A stretch of 64,000 nucleotides of DNA, from contig CAWFPL010000008.1 in NCBI GenBank assembly GCA_963817785.1, forward strand, positions 682,001 through 746,000, written 5' to 3'. Every line of letters begins with the position of its first letter. Positions within the stretch are counted from its first letter, which is position 1. A model generated the notes under the pieces. It did no database searches. It was not told where the DNA came from and saw only the letters and a program-made list of their open reading frames with translations. Made by a program: the position numbers and the translations under genes. Shown here piece after piece: positions 16,980-25,668 of this stretch. This stretch comes from JAKALD01 sp963817785 (GTDB taxonomy: Bacteria > Pseudomonadota > Gammaproteobacteria > Burkholderiales > SG8-39).

Positions 16980-17006
16980 GTATTCCGCCGGCTAAGTATT
17001 CCGCCG
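16975..17006 (+). repeat. Tandem duplication of a 16-bp unit
   Basis: Two exact copies of GCTAAGTATTCCGCCG lie head to tail at 16975-16990 and 16991-17006. The first copy overlaps the right half of the palindrome, so the second copy repeats an operator half-site (GCTAA) in the leader of the exporter mRNA. Confidence 0.85.
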
Positions 17007-17082
17007 GTACCGCGCCCTGCCGCCAAGACGTCTTTCCCGGCCGCGCGGCGCAGCGACGTCCGCGGCCCGACCGACGCTCTCC

Positions 17083-18612
17083 ATGACATCCCCCAACCGC
17101 GCGCTGCTCACCGTCGCCGTCATGATGGCGGTGGTCCTGCAGGTGCTCGACATCACGATCGTCAATGTCGCGCTGCCCTACATGCAGGGATCGTTCTCGG
17201 CGGCTCCCGACCAGATCACCTGGGTGCTCACCAGCTACCTGGTGTCTTCCGCCGTGTTCATGCCCCTCACCGGATACTTCACCGACCGGCTCGGGCGCAA
17301 GCGCTACTTGCTGCTCAGCATCGCGGGCTTTGTGACCGCCTCGGCGCTGTGCGGGGCTTCCGAGAGCCTCTCGCAGATGGTGCTGTTCCGCCTCGTGCAG
17401 GGCGTGTGCGGCGCGGGCCTGGTGCCGCTGTCCCAGGCCATCCTGGTGGACACCTATCCCCTGCAGGAGCGCGGCAAGGCCATGGCGCTGTGGGGCATCG
17501 GCGTCATGGTGGCCCCGATTCTCGGGCCGACGCTGGGCGGCTATCTGACCGACTCCTTCAGCTGGCGCTGGAATTTCTACATCAACGTTCCGCTCGGCCT
17601 GCTGTCGTTCCTGCTGTCGATGCGGGTGATCCCCGACACCGAGAGGAAAGAGCGCGGCATGGACTGGACCGGCCTGCTGCTCATGTCGCTCGCCATCGGC
17701 GGGCTGCAGCTGGTGCTCGACCGCGGCAACCAGGAAGACTGGTTCAGCTCGCGGCTGATCCAGGTTACGGCCGTGGCGAGCGCGTTCGGGCTGATCGGCT
17801 TCCTCGCGCACAGCCTCACGCGCGGCGAGGGCATACTGTTCAACCTGCGCATCTTCAGGGATCGCAACTTCGCGCTGGCCAGCCTGCTGATCGCGGCATT
17901 CGGGCTCGGGATGTACGGCAACATGGCTATGCAGCCGCTCATGCTGGAGGGGCTGTTCAACTACCCCGCCTTCACCGCCGGGCTGGTGATGGCCCCGCGC
18001 GGCCTCGCGAGCATGCTCAGCATGATCCTGGTCGGGCGGCTGGTGAACCGCCTGGGGCCGCAGCGCCTGGTGGCGATCGGCATCGCCATCGGCGCCTTCG
18101 GGACCTACGCGATGACCTGGTACTCGCTGGACATGAACCGCTGGTGGATCGTCTGGCCCATCCTGGTGCAGGGATTCGGCATGGGCATGGTGTTCGTGCC
18201 GCTGACGGTCGTGGCGTTCGCCACGCTGCCCAAGCCCTCGGTTCCGGAAGCCACGGGGCTGTACAGCCTGCTGCGCACCGTGGGCTCGTCGGTGGGCATC
18301 GCGATCGTGGCCACCGTCCTGACGCGGCAGACGCAGGTCGCGTGGAATTCCCTCAGCGGGCACATCAACGCGTTCAATCCCGCCGTGTACGAGTACCTCG
18401 GCAGGCTGCACCTCAAGCTCTCCAGCCCTCTGGCCCCGCGGGCGCTCGGGCAGGAACTCGGGCGACAGTCCCAGATGGTGGCATTCGTGGACGTGTTCGT
18501 GTTCATCACCTGGAGCTTCCTCGCCATGCTGCCGCTGGTGTTCATGCTGCGCCATCGCAAACCCGGAGCCGCGGCCGGGGAGGAGGCCGCGGCGCAAGCC
18601 GCGTACGAATGA
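17083..18612 (+). CDS. DHA2-family MFS drug exporter (EmrB/QacA type)
   Basis: A 509-residue inner-membrane antiporter with about 14 predicted helices. Motif A variant is GYFTDRLGRKRYLL, the motif D1-type start is LQVLDITIVNVALPYMQGSF, and antiporter motif C is GVMVAPILGPTLGGYLTDSF. WRWNFYINVPLGLLSF is the DHA2/EmrB hallmark. In EmrAB systems this protein works with a periplasmic adaptor (EmrA) and TolC, but neither an EmrA nor an outer-membrane gene is adjacent. Expression is probably controlled by the palindrome at 16968-16979. The 3' end is 54 bases from mutS. Confidence 0.93.
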   Translation: MTSPNRALLTVAVMMAVVLQVLDITIVNVALPYMQGSFSAAPDQITWVLTSYLVSSAVFMPLTGYFTDRLGRKRYLLLSIAGFVTASALCGASESLSQMVLFRLVQGVCGAGLVPLSQAILVDTYPLQERGKAMALWGIGVMVAPILGPTLGGYLTDSFSWRWNFYINVPLGLLSFLLSMRVIPDTERKERGMDWTGLLLMSLAIGGLQLVLDRGNQEDWFSSRLIQVTAVASAFGLIGFLAHSLTRGEGILFNLRIFRDRNFALASLLIAAFGLGMYGNMAMQPLMLEGLFNYPAFTAGLVMAPRGLASMLSMILVGRLVNRLGPQRLVAIGIAIGAFGTYAMTWYSLDMNRWWIVWPILVQGFGMGMVFVPLTVVAFATLPKPSVPEATGLYSLLRTVGSSVGIAIVATVLTRQTQVAWNSLSGHINAFNPAVYEYLGRLHLKLSSPLAPRALGQELGRQSQMVAFVDVFVFITWSFLAMLPLVFMLRHRKPGAAAGEEAAAQAAYE

Positions 18613-18666
18613 CGCGCCATGGCTTGCGGCCGAGCGCGGGGCATCCTCGGGTAGACTTCGGCGGAC

Positions 18667-21246
18667 GTGAACAAACCGCCTCATCCTCTCGGGTCGAGCA
18701 GCGAGCCGATGCGCATGGAGCCCGCCGCAGCGCACACGCCCATGATGCAGCAGTACCTGCGCATCAAGGCCGAGCATCCGGACATCCTGCTGTTCTACCG
18801 GATGGGCGACTTCTACGAGCTGTTCTACGACGACGCCGAGCGCGCCGCGCGCCTGCTCGACATCACGCTCACCACGCGCGGCGCCTCGGCGGGGCAGCCG
18901 ATCAGGATGGCCGGGGTGCCGTGGCACTCGGTCGAGCAGTATTTGGCCAAGCTGGTGAAGCTCGGCGAGTCGGTCGCGATCTGCGAGCAGATCGGCGACC
19001 CGAACACGGCGAAGGGGCCGGTCGAGCGCCAGGTCACGCGCATCGTCACGCCGGGCACGCTCACCGACTGGGCGCTGCTCGACGAGAAGGCGGACAACAT
19101 CCTGCTCGCGCTCGCCGCGGACAAGTCCACCGTCGGCCTGGCGTGGCTGTCGCTCGCGAGCGGCGAGCTGCGCCTGGCCGAGGTCGCGCCGCAGCTCCTG
19201 GCGAGCGAGCTGCGCCGCATCGCGCCCGCCGAGGTGCTGGCCGCCGAGGGCGCGGAGCCGGAGGGCTATTTCGTGACCCGGCTTCCCGCCTGGCAGTTCG
19301 AGGTCGCCGCCGGACGCAACAAGCTGCTCGCGCAACTCGGCGCGGCGAGCCTCGCCGGCTACGGCTGCGAGGATCTCACGCTCGCGCTCGCGGCCTGCGG
19401 CGCGCTGCTCGAGTACGCCAGGAAGACCCAGGGCCGCGCGCTCGACCACGTCACGGCGGTGAAAGCGGAGCGCACGGACGAATACCTGCGCATGGACGCG
19501 GCCACGCGCCGCAACCTCGAGCTGACCGAGACGCTGCGCGGCGAGCCCGCGCCGACTCTGTTTTCGCTGCTCGACGAATGCGCCACCGGGATGGGCAGCC
19601 GGCTGCTGCGCCACTGGCTGCACCACCCCTTGAGCGACCGCACGGCGGTCGCGGCGCGCCACGAGGCGCTCGAGGCGCTCGCCTCCGACGGCGGCGAGAT
19701 CCACGCGCTCCTGCGCCGCTTCGCCGACGTCGAGCGCATCGCGGCGCGCATCGCCTTGCGGAGCGCGCGTCCGCGGGACCTCTCCGGTCTGCGCGACAGC
19801 CTCGCACTGCTGCCGCAGCTCGGTGCCGCAGCGCCGCGCGGGGCGCCGCTGCTCGAGGCGCTGGCGCGCGACCTCGAGCCGCCCACGGAATGCGCCGCGC
19901 TGCTCGCGCGCGCCATCCAGCTCGAGCCCGCGGCGCTGGTGCGCGACGGCGGCGTGATCGCCGACGGCTATTCCACCGAGCTCGACGAGCTGCGCCGCCT
20001 GCAGACCCACGCGGGCGAGTTCCTCGCGGCCCTCGAACTCCGCGAGCGCGAGCGCACCGGCATCCCCAACCTGCGCGTGGCCTACAACCACGTGCACGGC
20101 TACTACATCGAGGTGACCAACGCACAGGCCGACAAGGTGCCCGCGGACTACCGCCGCCGGCAGACGCTGAAGAACGCCGAGCGCTACATCACCCCGGAGC
20201 TCAAGCAGTTCGAGGACAAGGCGCTCTCGGCCAGAGAGCGCGCGCTGGCGCTGGAGAAATCGCTGTACGACGCGCTGCTCGAGGCGCTCGGCGCTCACCT
20301 GCCGGCACTGCAGCGCATCGCGCGCGCGCTGGCGCAGCTCGACGTGCTCGCGTGCTTCGCCGCGATCGCCGCGCGGCGCAACTACTGCCGCCCGCGGTTC
20401 GTCGACGAGACCCAGGTCGAGATCGAGGCGGGCCGCCATCCCGTCGTCGAGGGGCAGATCGAGCGCTTCATCGCCAACGGCGCGCGCCTGTCGGCCGCGC
20501 GCCAGCTGCTGCTCATCACCGGCCCGAACATGGGCGGCAAGTCGACCTACATGCGCCAGGTGGCGCTGATCGTGCTGCTCGCGCACGTCGGCGCGTTCGT
20601 GCCCGCGGCCGCGGCGCGCATCGGCCCGATCGACCAGATCTTCACGCGCATCGGCGCCGCCGACGACCTCGCCGGCGGGCGCTCGACCTTCATGGTCGAG
20701 ATGACCGAGAGCGCCAACATCCTGCACAACGCCACCGCCAGGAGCCTAGTGCTGATGGACGAGGTCGGCCGCGGCACCTCCACCTTCGACGGCCTGGCGC
20801 TCGCCTGGGCGATCGCGCGCCACCTGCTGGAGAGGAACCGCGCGCTCACGCTGTTCGCCACGCACTACTTCGAGCTGACGCGCCTCGCGCTCGAGTACAA
20901 GGAGGCCGTCAACGTGCACCTCGACGCGGTGGAGCACAAGGACAGCGTGGTCTTCCTGCACGCGGTCGAAGAGGGCCCCGCGAGCCAGAGCTACGGACTG
21001 CAGGTGGCGGCGCTCGCCGGCGTGCCGAAGGCGGTGATTCAGCGCGCGCGCCGCATCCTGCAGAGCCTCGAGGAGCAGAGCCTCGCGCGCGGCGGCCAGG
21101 CCGACCTGTTCGCCGCGCCGGCGGCGAGCGAACCCGAGCCCGAGCCGGCGGCCGACGCGCTGCGCGACGCGCTCGCGCAGGTCAATCCCGATGCGCTCTC
21201 GCCGCGCGAGGCGCTCGAGCTCCTGTACCGCCTCAAGACGCTTTGA
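18667..21246 (+). CDS. mutS: DNA mismatch repair protein MutS
   Basis: Mismatch-recognising ATPase, 859 residues if the GTG at 18667 is used. The ATG codons at 18709 and 18715 are alternatives, because conservation begins only at HTPMMQQYL. The mismatch-binding Phe-x-Glu motif is in YRMGDFYELF, the Walker A is GPNMGGKSTYM, and the signature region FTRIGAADDLAGGRSTFMVE is complete. Walker B is LMDEVGRGTSTFDG, followed by ATHYFELT. The C-terminal segment ending LLYRLKTL matches the usual tetramer-forming tail. Length is close to E. coli MutS (853). The stop overlaps the tatD start as TTGA. Confidence 0.97.
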   Translation: MNKPPHPLGSSSEPMRMEPAAAHTPMMQQYLRIKAEHPDILLFYRMGDFYELFYDDAERAARLLDITLTTRGASAGQPIRMAGVPWHSVEQYLAKLVKLGESVAICEQIGDPNTAKGPVERQVTRIVTPGTLTDWALLDEKADNILLALAADKSTVGLAWLSLASGELRLAEVAPQLLASELRRIAPAEVLAAEGAEPEGYFVTRLPAWQFEVAAGRNKLLAQLGAASLAGYGCEDLTLALAACGALLEYARKTQGRALDHVTAVKAERTDEYLRMDAATRRNLELTETLRGEPAPTLFSLLDECATGMGSRLLRHWLHHPLSDRTAVAARHEALEALASDGGEIHALLRRFADVERIAARIALRSARPRDLSGLRDSLALLPQLGAAAPRGAPLLEALARDLEPPTECAALLARAIQLEPAALVRDGGVIADGYSTELDELRRLQTHAGEFLAALELRERERTGIPNLRVAYNHVHGYYIEVTNAQADKVPADYRRRQTLKNAERYITPELKQFEDKALSARERALALEKSLYDALLEALGAHLPALQRIARALAQLDVLACFAAIAARRNYCRPRFVDETQVEIEAGRHPVVEGQIERFIANGARLSAARQLLLITGPNMGGKSTYMRQVALIVLLAHVGAFVPAAAARIGPIDQIFTRIGAADDLAGGRSTFMVEMTESANILHNATARSLVLMDEVGRGTSTFDGLALAWAIARHLLERNRALTLFATHYFELTRLALEYKEAVNVHLDAVEHKDSVVFLHAVEEGPASQSYGLQVAALAGVPKAVIQRARRILQSLEEQSLARGGQADLFAAPAASEPEPEPAADALRDALAQVNPDALSPREALELLYRLKTL

Positions 21247-22040
21247 ACGCGCTCGTCGACATCGGTGCCAACCTGACGCACGCCGCGTTCCATGACGACC
21301 TGGGCGAAGTGCTCGCGCGCGCCCGCGCGGCGGGCATCGGGACGATCGTGGTCACCGGCACGAGCGTCGCCGAAAGCCGCCATGCGGCCGAGCTCGCCGC
21401 GGCGCACCCGGACATGCTGTACGCGACCGCCGGCGTGCACCCGCATCACGCGCGCGAATGCGATGCGGGCACCCTCCCCGCGCTGCGCGAGCTCGCCGTG
21501 CGCCCGCGCGTCGTCGCGCTCGGCGAATGCGGGCTGGACTTCAACCGCAACTACTCGCCGCATCCCGACCAGGAGAAGTGGTTCGTCGCCCAGCTCGAGC
21601 TCGCCTGCGAGCTGCGCAAGCCCGTGTTCCTGCACTCGCGCGACGCGCACCCGCGCTTCGCGCAGATCCTGCGCGCCCACCGCGACCGCCTGCCGCCGGC
21701 GGTCGCGCACTGCTTCACCGGGGAGCGCGACGAGCTGCGCGCCTACCTCGAACTCGGCCTGTACGTCGGCATCACCGGCTGGATCTGCGACGAGCGCCGC
21801 GGCGCGCACCTGCTCGAACTGGTGCGCGACATTCCGGCCGACCGGTTGCTGGTCGAGACCGACGCGCCCTATCTCACCCCGCGCGACCTGCACCCGCAGC
21901 CCAAGGCGCGGCGCAACGAGCCGGCGTTCCTGCCCCACATCGTGCGCGCGATCGCGCGTGCGAGAAGCGAGCCGCCCGAGCAGACCGCTCAGGCGAGCGC
22001 GCGCAACGCGCGCGAGCTTTTCGGGCTGCCGGCGGCATGA
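21243..22040 (+). CDS. tatD: 3'-5' DNase TatD
   Basis: A 265-residue metal-dependent nuclease of the TatD family. It follows E. coli TatD closely: DIGANLT at the N-terminus, TAGVHPHHA, VALGECGLDFNRNYS, AHCFTG, GITGWICDERRG and ETDAPYLTPRDL. These carry the metal-binding His, Glu and Asp residues. The start is a TTG at 21243 overlapping the mutS stop (TTGA); no ATG or GTG lies upstream of the conserved DIGANL. The stop overlaps the next gene (ATGA). It may act in DNA repair, which suits the mutS neighbour. Confidence 0.93.
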   Translation: MNALVDIGANLTHAAFHDDLGEVLARARAAGIGTIVVTGTSVAESRHAAELAAAHPDMLYATAGVHPHHARECDAGTLPALRELAVRPRVVALGECGLDFNRNYSPHPDQEKWFVAQLELACELRKPVFLHSRDAHPRFAQILRAHRDRLPPAVAHCFTGERDELRAYLELGLYVGITGWICDERRGAHLLELVRDIPADRLLVETDAPYLTPRDLHPQPKARRNEPAFLPHIVRAIARARSEPPEQTAQASARNARELFGLPAA

Positions 22041-23521
22041 ACCTCGTCCATCTCCTGCTGCGCAGCGCACGCCGCCTGCCTGAGCAGCCGGCGCTCGCGG
22101 TGGGCAAGACTGCGGTCCGCTCCTACGGCGACCTGGCCCGTCGCGCCGCAAGGCTCGCGGCCTCCCTGAGAGGGAAATTCGGCCTTGGACCCGGCGAGCG
22201 CGTGGCGCTCGCGATGAAGAACTGCCCTGAGTACTACGAGGTGCTGTTCGCCTGCTGGCACGCCGGGCTGATCGCGGTGCCGATGAACGCCAAGCTGCAT
22301 GCGCGCGAATTCGCCTGGATCCTGGAGAACTCCGGCGCGCGGCTGTGCTTCGTGACGCCGGACCTCGAGTCTTCGATCCCGGCGGCGATCTCGACCGGAT
22401 CGAAGGAGTTTGCGCGCCTGTTCGAGGCCGGCGAAGGCACACCCGCCGACGTGGCGCCCGACGACCCGGCGTGGCTGTTCTACACCAGCGGCACCACCGG
22501 CGTGCCCAAGGGCGCGATCGTCACCCACCGCAACCTCCTGTTCGCGACCCAGGCCTACTTCGCCGACATCGACCAGCTGTTTCCCGGCGACTCGATCCTG
22601 CACGCGGCGCCGCTGTCGCACGGCTCGGGCCTGTACGGCCTGCCGCATATCGCCGCCGGCGCGGTGAACGTGATACCCGAGTCGGGCCACTTCGACCCGG
22701 AGGAGATCTACGCACTGCTCGAAACCTGGCGCAACGTATCGTTCTTCGCCGCGCCGACGATGATCGTGCGCCTGCTGGCGAGCCCTGCTGCGCGCATGCC
22801 CGCGAACCTGAAGACCATCACCTACGGCGGCGCGCCGATGTACGTGGCCGACGCGCTGCGCGCGCTCGAGCTGTTCGGGCCGCGCCTGTACCAGCTCTAC
22901 GGCCAGGGCGAGAGCCCCATGACCATCACCGGACTGCCGCAGGCGCTGCACGCCGAGCGCGCACACCCGCGCTACCTCGAGCGGCTCGCCTCCTGTGGCT
23001 TCGCGCGCACCGGCGTCGAGGTGCGTGTGGTCGACGACGCCCTGCGCGACCTGCCGCCCGGCGAAGTGGGCGAGATCGTGACCCGCTCGGACTGCGTGAT
23101 GGCCGGCTACTGGGGCAACCCCGAAGCCACGGCGAAGGCGCTGCGCGGCGGCTGGTTGCACACCGGCGATCTGGGCTCGCTCGACCCCGAGGGCTTCCTC
23201 ACCATCCGCGACCGCTCCAAGGACATGATCATCTCGGGCGGCTCGAACATCTACCCGCGCGAGATCGAGGAAGTGCTGCTCGGGCACCCCGCGGTCGCCG
23301 AATGCTCGGTAGTCGGCCGCGCGCATCCCGAATGGGGCGAGGAGGTGGTCGCGTTCGTGGTGCTCCGCGCGAGCGCCGGCGCGACGCGCGAGGAGCTCGA
23401 CGCACTCTGCCTCGACCACGTCGCGCGCTTCAAGCGCCCGCGCGAGTACCGCTTCGTCGCCAGCCTGCCGAAGAACAACTACGGCAAGGTGCTCAAGACC
23501 GAGCTGCGCAAGCAGCTCTGA
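22037..23521 (+). CDS. AMP-dependent acyl-CoA ligase
   Basis: A 494-residue ANL-superfamily ligase that activates a carboxylic acid with ATP and CoA. AMP-binding motif is WLFYTSGTTGVPKGAIVTHR, A4/A5 region is YQLYGQGESPMTITGL, A7 is HTGDLG, A8 is RDRSKDMIISGGSNIYPREI, and the catalytic A10 lysine is in KNNYGKVLKTEL. The sequence resembles long-chain or aryl-acid ligases of the FadD/FadK group, but the substrate is open. The ATG overlaps the tatD stop. Its place in a mutS-tatD operon is probably accidental. The hairpin array follows directly. Confidence 0.9.
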   Translation: MNLVHLLLRSARRLPEQPALAVGKTAVRSYGDLARRAARLAASLRGKFGLGPGERVALAMKNCPEYYEVLFACWHAGLIAVPMNAKLHAREFAWILENSGARLCFVTPDLESSIPAAISTGSKEFARLFEAGEGTPADVAPDDPAWLFYTSGTTGVPKGAIVTHRNLLFATQAYFADIDQLFPGDSILHAAPLSHGSGLYGLPHIAAGAVNVIPESGHFDPEEIYALLETWRNVSFFAAPTMIVRLLASPAARMPANLKTITYGGAPMYVADALRALELFGPRLYQLYGQGESPMTITGLPQALHAERAHPRYLERLASCGFARTGVEVRVVDDALRDLPPGEVGEIVTRSDCVMAGYWGNPEATAKALRGGWLHTGDLGSLDPEGFLTIRDRSKDMIISGGSNIYPREIEEVLLGHPAVAECSVVGRAHPEWGEEVVAFVVLRASAGATREELDALCLDHVARFKRPREYRFVASLPKNNYGKVLKTELRKQL

Positions 23522-23563
23522 ACACCCGTCAACCGCTCAACAATCGATTTTGCCGTTCCACGA

Positions 23564-23612
23564 TCTCCTTCTTTCCGAAGGGGCGCCTTATGCCCCTTCG
23601 GAAAGAAGGAGA
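23564..23612. repeat. Perfect 21-bp stem-loop
   Basis: Arms 23564-23584 and 23592-23612 are exact reverse complements over 21 bases, with a seven-base loop. It lies between convergent genes, 43 bases after the acyl-CoA ligase. There is no T-tract on either strand, so it is not a standard intrinsic terminator, although it could stop or protect transcripts from both sides. Confidence 0.92.
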
Positions 23613-23635
23613 AACATCGGTGGTCGCAGGTTCAC

Positions 23636-23659
23636 CGGCGGTGACATTTCTTACCGCCG
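23636..23659. repeat. Small hairpin between two larger ones
   Basis: CGGCGGT (23636-23642) pairs with ACCGCCG (23653-23659) across a ten-base loop. It sits midway between the two larger palindromes. Confidence 0.7.
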
Positions 23660-23664
23660 CGGTG

Positions 23665-23712
23665 TCTCCGCTTTCCACGCGGCCCCCAGACGGGCCGCAC
23701 GGAAAGCGGAGA
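23665..23712. repeat. Second long stem-loop related to the first
   Basis: Arms 23665-23685 and 23692-23712 pair over 21 positions with two adjacent mismatches and a six-base loop. The outer stem (TCTCCGCTTTCC with GGAAAGCGGAGA) closely resembles that of the hairpin at 23564-23612 (TCTCCTTCTTTCC with GGAAAGAAGGAGA), while the inner stems differ. The two are likely diverged copies of one palindromic element. Confidence 0.88.
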
Positions 23713-23779
23713 TCGGGGAAAAGCCAAACCCGGGCGATAACGACGCGCCGGTAAAAGGCGCTGAGCACGCTATGCCGCG

Positions 23780-24295
23780 TTACCGGCAGACCCTTGCGTC
23801 TCCCTGCGGATCGGCGGAGAAGTCGTGCATCTCGATCACTTCGCGCACGATGTCGTCCCTGGAGAACTGCACCCACAGGATGCGCGGCTCGGCCACGTCG
23901 CGCATTTTGTATTCCCACACGATGCGCGGCTTGAGCGTGAGCCAGCTCACCGTGCCCGGCGGCCCGAACAGCGCGCGCACCTGTTGCATGGTGGTGGTGC
24001 CGGGCTCGATCTTGGCCACGTTCTGCCTGGTGAGGCGCTGCTCGATCGAGCGCATCACTCCGTCCGGCCCGATGGTCACCGCGTAGGTGTCGCGCCCTTC
24101 GGGAAGCCTGGAGTAGAACCACACGCTGCCGCCGCCGGACTGCGCCAGGCGCAGGCTCGGACGGCCCATCAGCGCCTCGACGTCCGCCGCGGTGGACGTC
24201 CCGGGCACCAGCCCGCTGCCGCTGTAGGAGGCGCAGGCGGAAAGCAGCACTGCAACCGCGGCCGCCGCCAGGCGCCCGCGCCAGCCCAGGTTCAC
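23780..24295 (-). CDS. Small outer-membrane lipoprotein, BamE/SmpA-like repeats
   Basis: About 171 residues from the GTG at 24295, which has GAGGTG six bases upstream; another GTG at 24310 is possible. A signal peptide ends in the lipobox LLSACAS, so a lipid-anchored protein is expected. The mature part has two similar stretches, GTSTAADVEALMGRP and GTTTMQQVRALFGPP, the typical helix pattern of SmpA/OmlA (BamE-like) folds. It is not BamE itself by length and order. The stop codon lies inside an imperfect palindrome that follows the hairpin array. Function unknown. Confidence 0.82.
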   Translation of the reverse strand: MNLGWRGRLAAAAVAVLLSACASYSGSGLVPGTSTAADVEALMGRPSLRLAQSGGGSVWFYSRLPEGRDTYAVTIGPDGVMRSIEQRLTRQNVAKIEPGTTTMQQVRALFGPPGTVSWLTLKPRIVWEYKMRDVAEPRILWVQFSRDDIVREVIEMHDFSADPQGDARVCR

Positions 24296-24376
24296 GGCAT
24301 CACCTCGCACGCCATGCGTGCCACGTTACGCCTCCTGCCCGCTCGCGCAAGCCGCGCGCCGGCGCCTCTGCGGGCG

Positions 24377-24715
24377 TTACTCCCCCTTGCCGGGGTTCGG
24401 GGAGAAGAATTTCGCGAACTTGTCCTGCTCGTCCTTGTGGTCATCGGCGTCCGCGGGCGCCGTGCCCTTGCGCGTGATGTTGGGCCACTTGGCCGCGTAT
24501 TCGGTGTTCAGCGCCAGCCAGCGCTCGGCCTTGGCGTCGGAGTCCGGCACGATGGCCGCCGGCGGACACTCCGGCTCGCACACGCCGCAGTCGATGCACT
24601 CGTCGGGGTGGATGACCAGCATGTTGTCGCCCTCGTAGAAGCAGTCCACCGGGCAGACCTCCACGCAATCCATGTACTTGCACTTGATGCAGTCTTCGGT
24701 GACGACGTAAGTCAT
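24377..24715 (-). CDS. fdxA: 7Fe ferredoxin FdxA
   Basis: A 112-residue ferredoxin with one [3Fe-4S] and one [4Fe-4S] cluster. Cysteines at 9, 17 and 50 (3Fe) and at 21, 40, 43 and 46 (4Fe), plus free Cys12 and Cys25, match Azotobacter ferredoxin I shifted by one residue. The C-terminal extension (ALNTEYAAKWPNITRKG and an acidic/basic tail) is usual for FdxA. It could donate or accept electrons for the indolepyruvate-type oxidoreductase at 6.1-9.8 kb, but this is only a possibility. Confidence 0.95.
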   Translation of the reverse strand: MTYVVTEDCIKCKYMDCVEVCPVDCFYEGDNMLVIHPDECIDCGVCEPECPPAAIVPDSDAKAERWLALNTEYAAKWPNITRKGTAPADADDHKDEQDKFAKFFSPNPGKGE

Positions 24716-24810
24716 GCGCGTCCTGGTTTCGCAATGTCAAAATTGAATTATCGCATCGGCGCCCCCATCTCCGCCATAATCTGCGACTCTCCGAAGAGCG
24801 GTTTCTCTCC

Positions 24811-25668
24811 ATGTCTGCACATGCCGTCGACGTCGATGCCCGCAGCTTCGAGCGGGAGGTGATCGAGGCCTCGAAACAGGTCCCGGTGGTGGTGGACTTC
24901 TGGGCGCCGTGGTGCGGCCCGTGCCGCGTGCTCAAGCCGATCCTGGAGAAGCTCGCCGCCGAATACGGCGGGCGCTTCAAGCTCGCCAAGGTGAACTCGG
25001 ACGAGAACGTCGAGCTCGCCTCGACGTTCGGCGTGCGCTCGATCCCCGACGTGGTCGCGTTCCGCGGCGGCCAGGCGGTGTCGCACTTCCTCGGCGCCCA
25101 GCCGGAGAGCCAGGTGCGCGCGTTCATCGAGCAGCTGCTGCCCTCGCCCTCCGAGCTCGAGCACGCCCGCGCGCTCGAGCTGAAGGACGCGGGCGACGTC
25201 GCCGGCGCCCTGGCGGCGCTGCGCAAGGCGCTCTCCCTCGATGCCGCCAACGACTTGGCCAGGCTCGATCTGGCCGAGCTGCTGATCGAGCAAAAGCAGC
25301 TCGACGAAGCCGAGGCGCTGCTCGCTGCCATGCAGCCGGACGCCGCGCTCGAAGCGCAGGCCGCGGCGCTCGTCCAGGCGATCGCCTTCGCGCGCGCCGG
25401 CAGCGCGGGGCCGGGCGAGGCGGAGCTCGAAGCGCTGCTCGCGGCGAACCCCGCGGACCTCGCGGCGCGGCTCGCCCTGGCACAGCTGCACGCCGGCAAG
25501 CGCCGCTACCGCGAGGCAATGGACCAGCTGCTCGAGTCGATCCGGCGCGATAAGGCGTACCGCGACGGCGCGGCGCGCAAGCAGATACTCGCCATCTTCA
25601 GTCTCGCCGAGAACCAGCCCGAGCTCGTCTCCGAGTACCGGCGCAAGCTCGCCAGCGCGCTGTACTGA
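24811..25668 (+). CDS. Thioredoxin-TPR protein, CnoX/YbbN-like
   Basis: A 285-residue protein. The N-terminal thioredoxin domain (residues 1-110) has an intact redox motif WCGPC (Cys35, Cys38) and the cis-proline in SIPDVV. The C-terminal half is helical and TPR-like, with repeated ALELKDAGDVAGALAALRKA and LDLAELLIEQKQLDEAEALL units. This architecture is that of CnoX (YbbN), a co-chaperone for GroEL and DnaK. E. coli CnoX has lost the redox pair; this one keeps it, as do many proteobacterial homologues. The stop overlaps the following MFS gene (TGATG). Confidence 0.9.
   Translation: MSAHAVDVDARSFEREVIEASKQVPVVVDFWAPWCGPCRVLKPILEKLAAEYGGRFKLAKVNSDENVELASTFGVRSIPDVVAFRGGQAVSHFLGAQPESQVRAFIEQLLPSPSELEHARALELKDAGDVAGALAALRKALSLDAANDLARLDLAELLIEQKQLDEAEALLAAMQPDAALEAQAAALVQAIAFARAGSAGPGEAELEALLAANPADLAARLALAQLHAGKRRYREAMDQLLESIRRDKAYRDGAARKQILAIFSLAENQPELVSEYRRKLASALY

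Noticed and set aside
15307..20727. Very long open frame on the minus strand crossing the exporter and mutS
   Set aside because: Only its last part (15307-16566) is real. The rest is arginine/alanine-rich shadow of plus-strand genes, common at this GC content.
23564..23712. Hairpins considered as ordinary Rho-independent terminators
   Set aside because: Neither strand has a T-tract after the stems, so they are listed as palindromic repeats.
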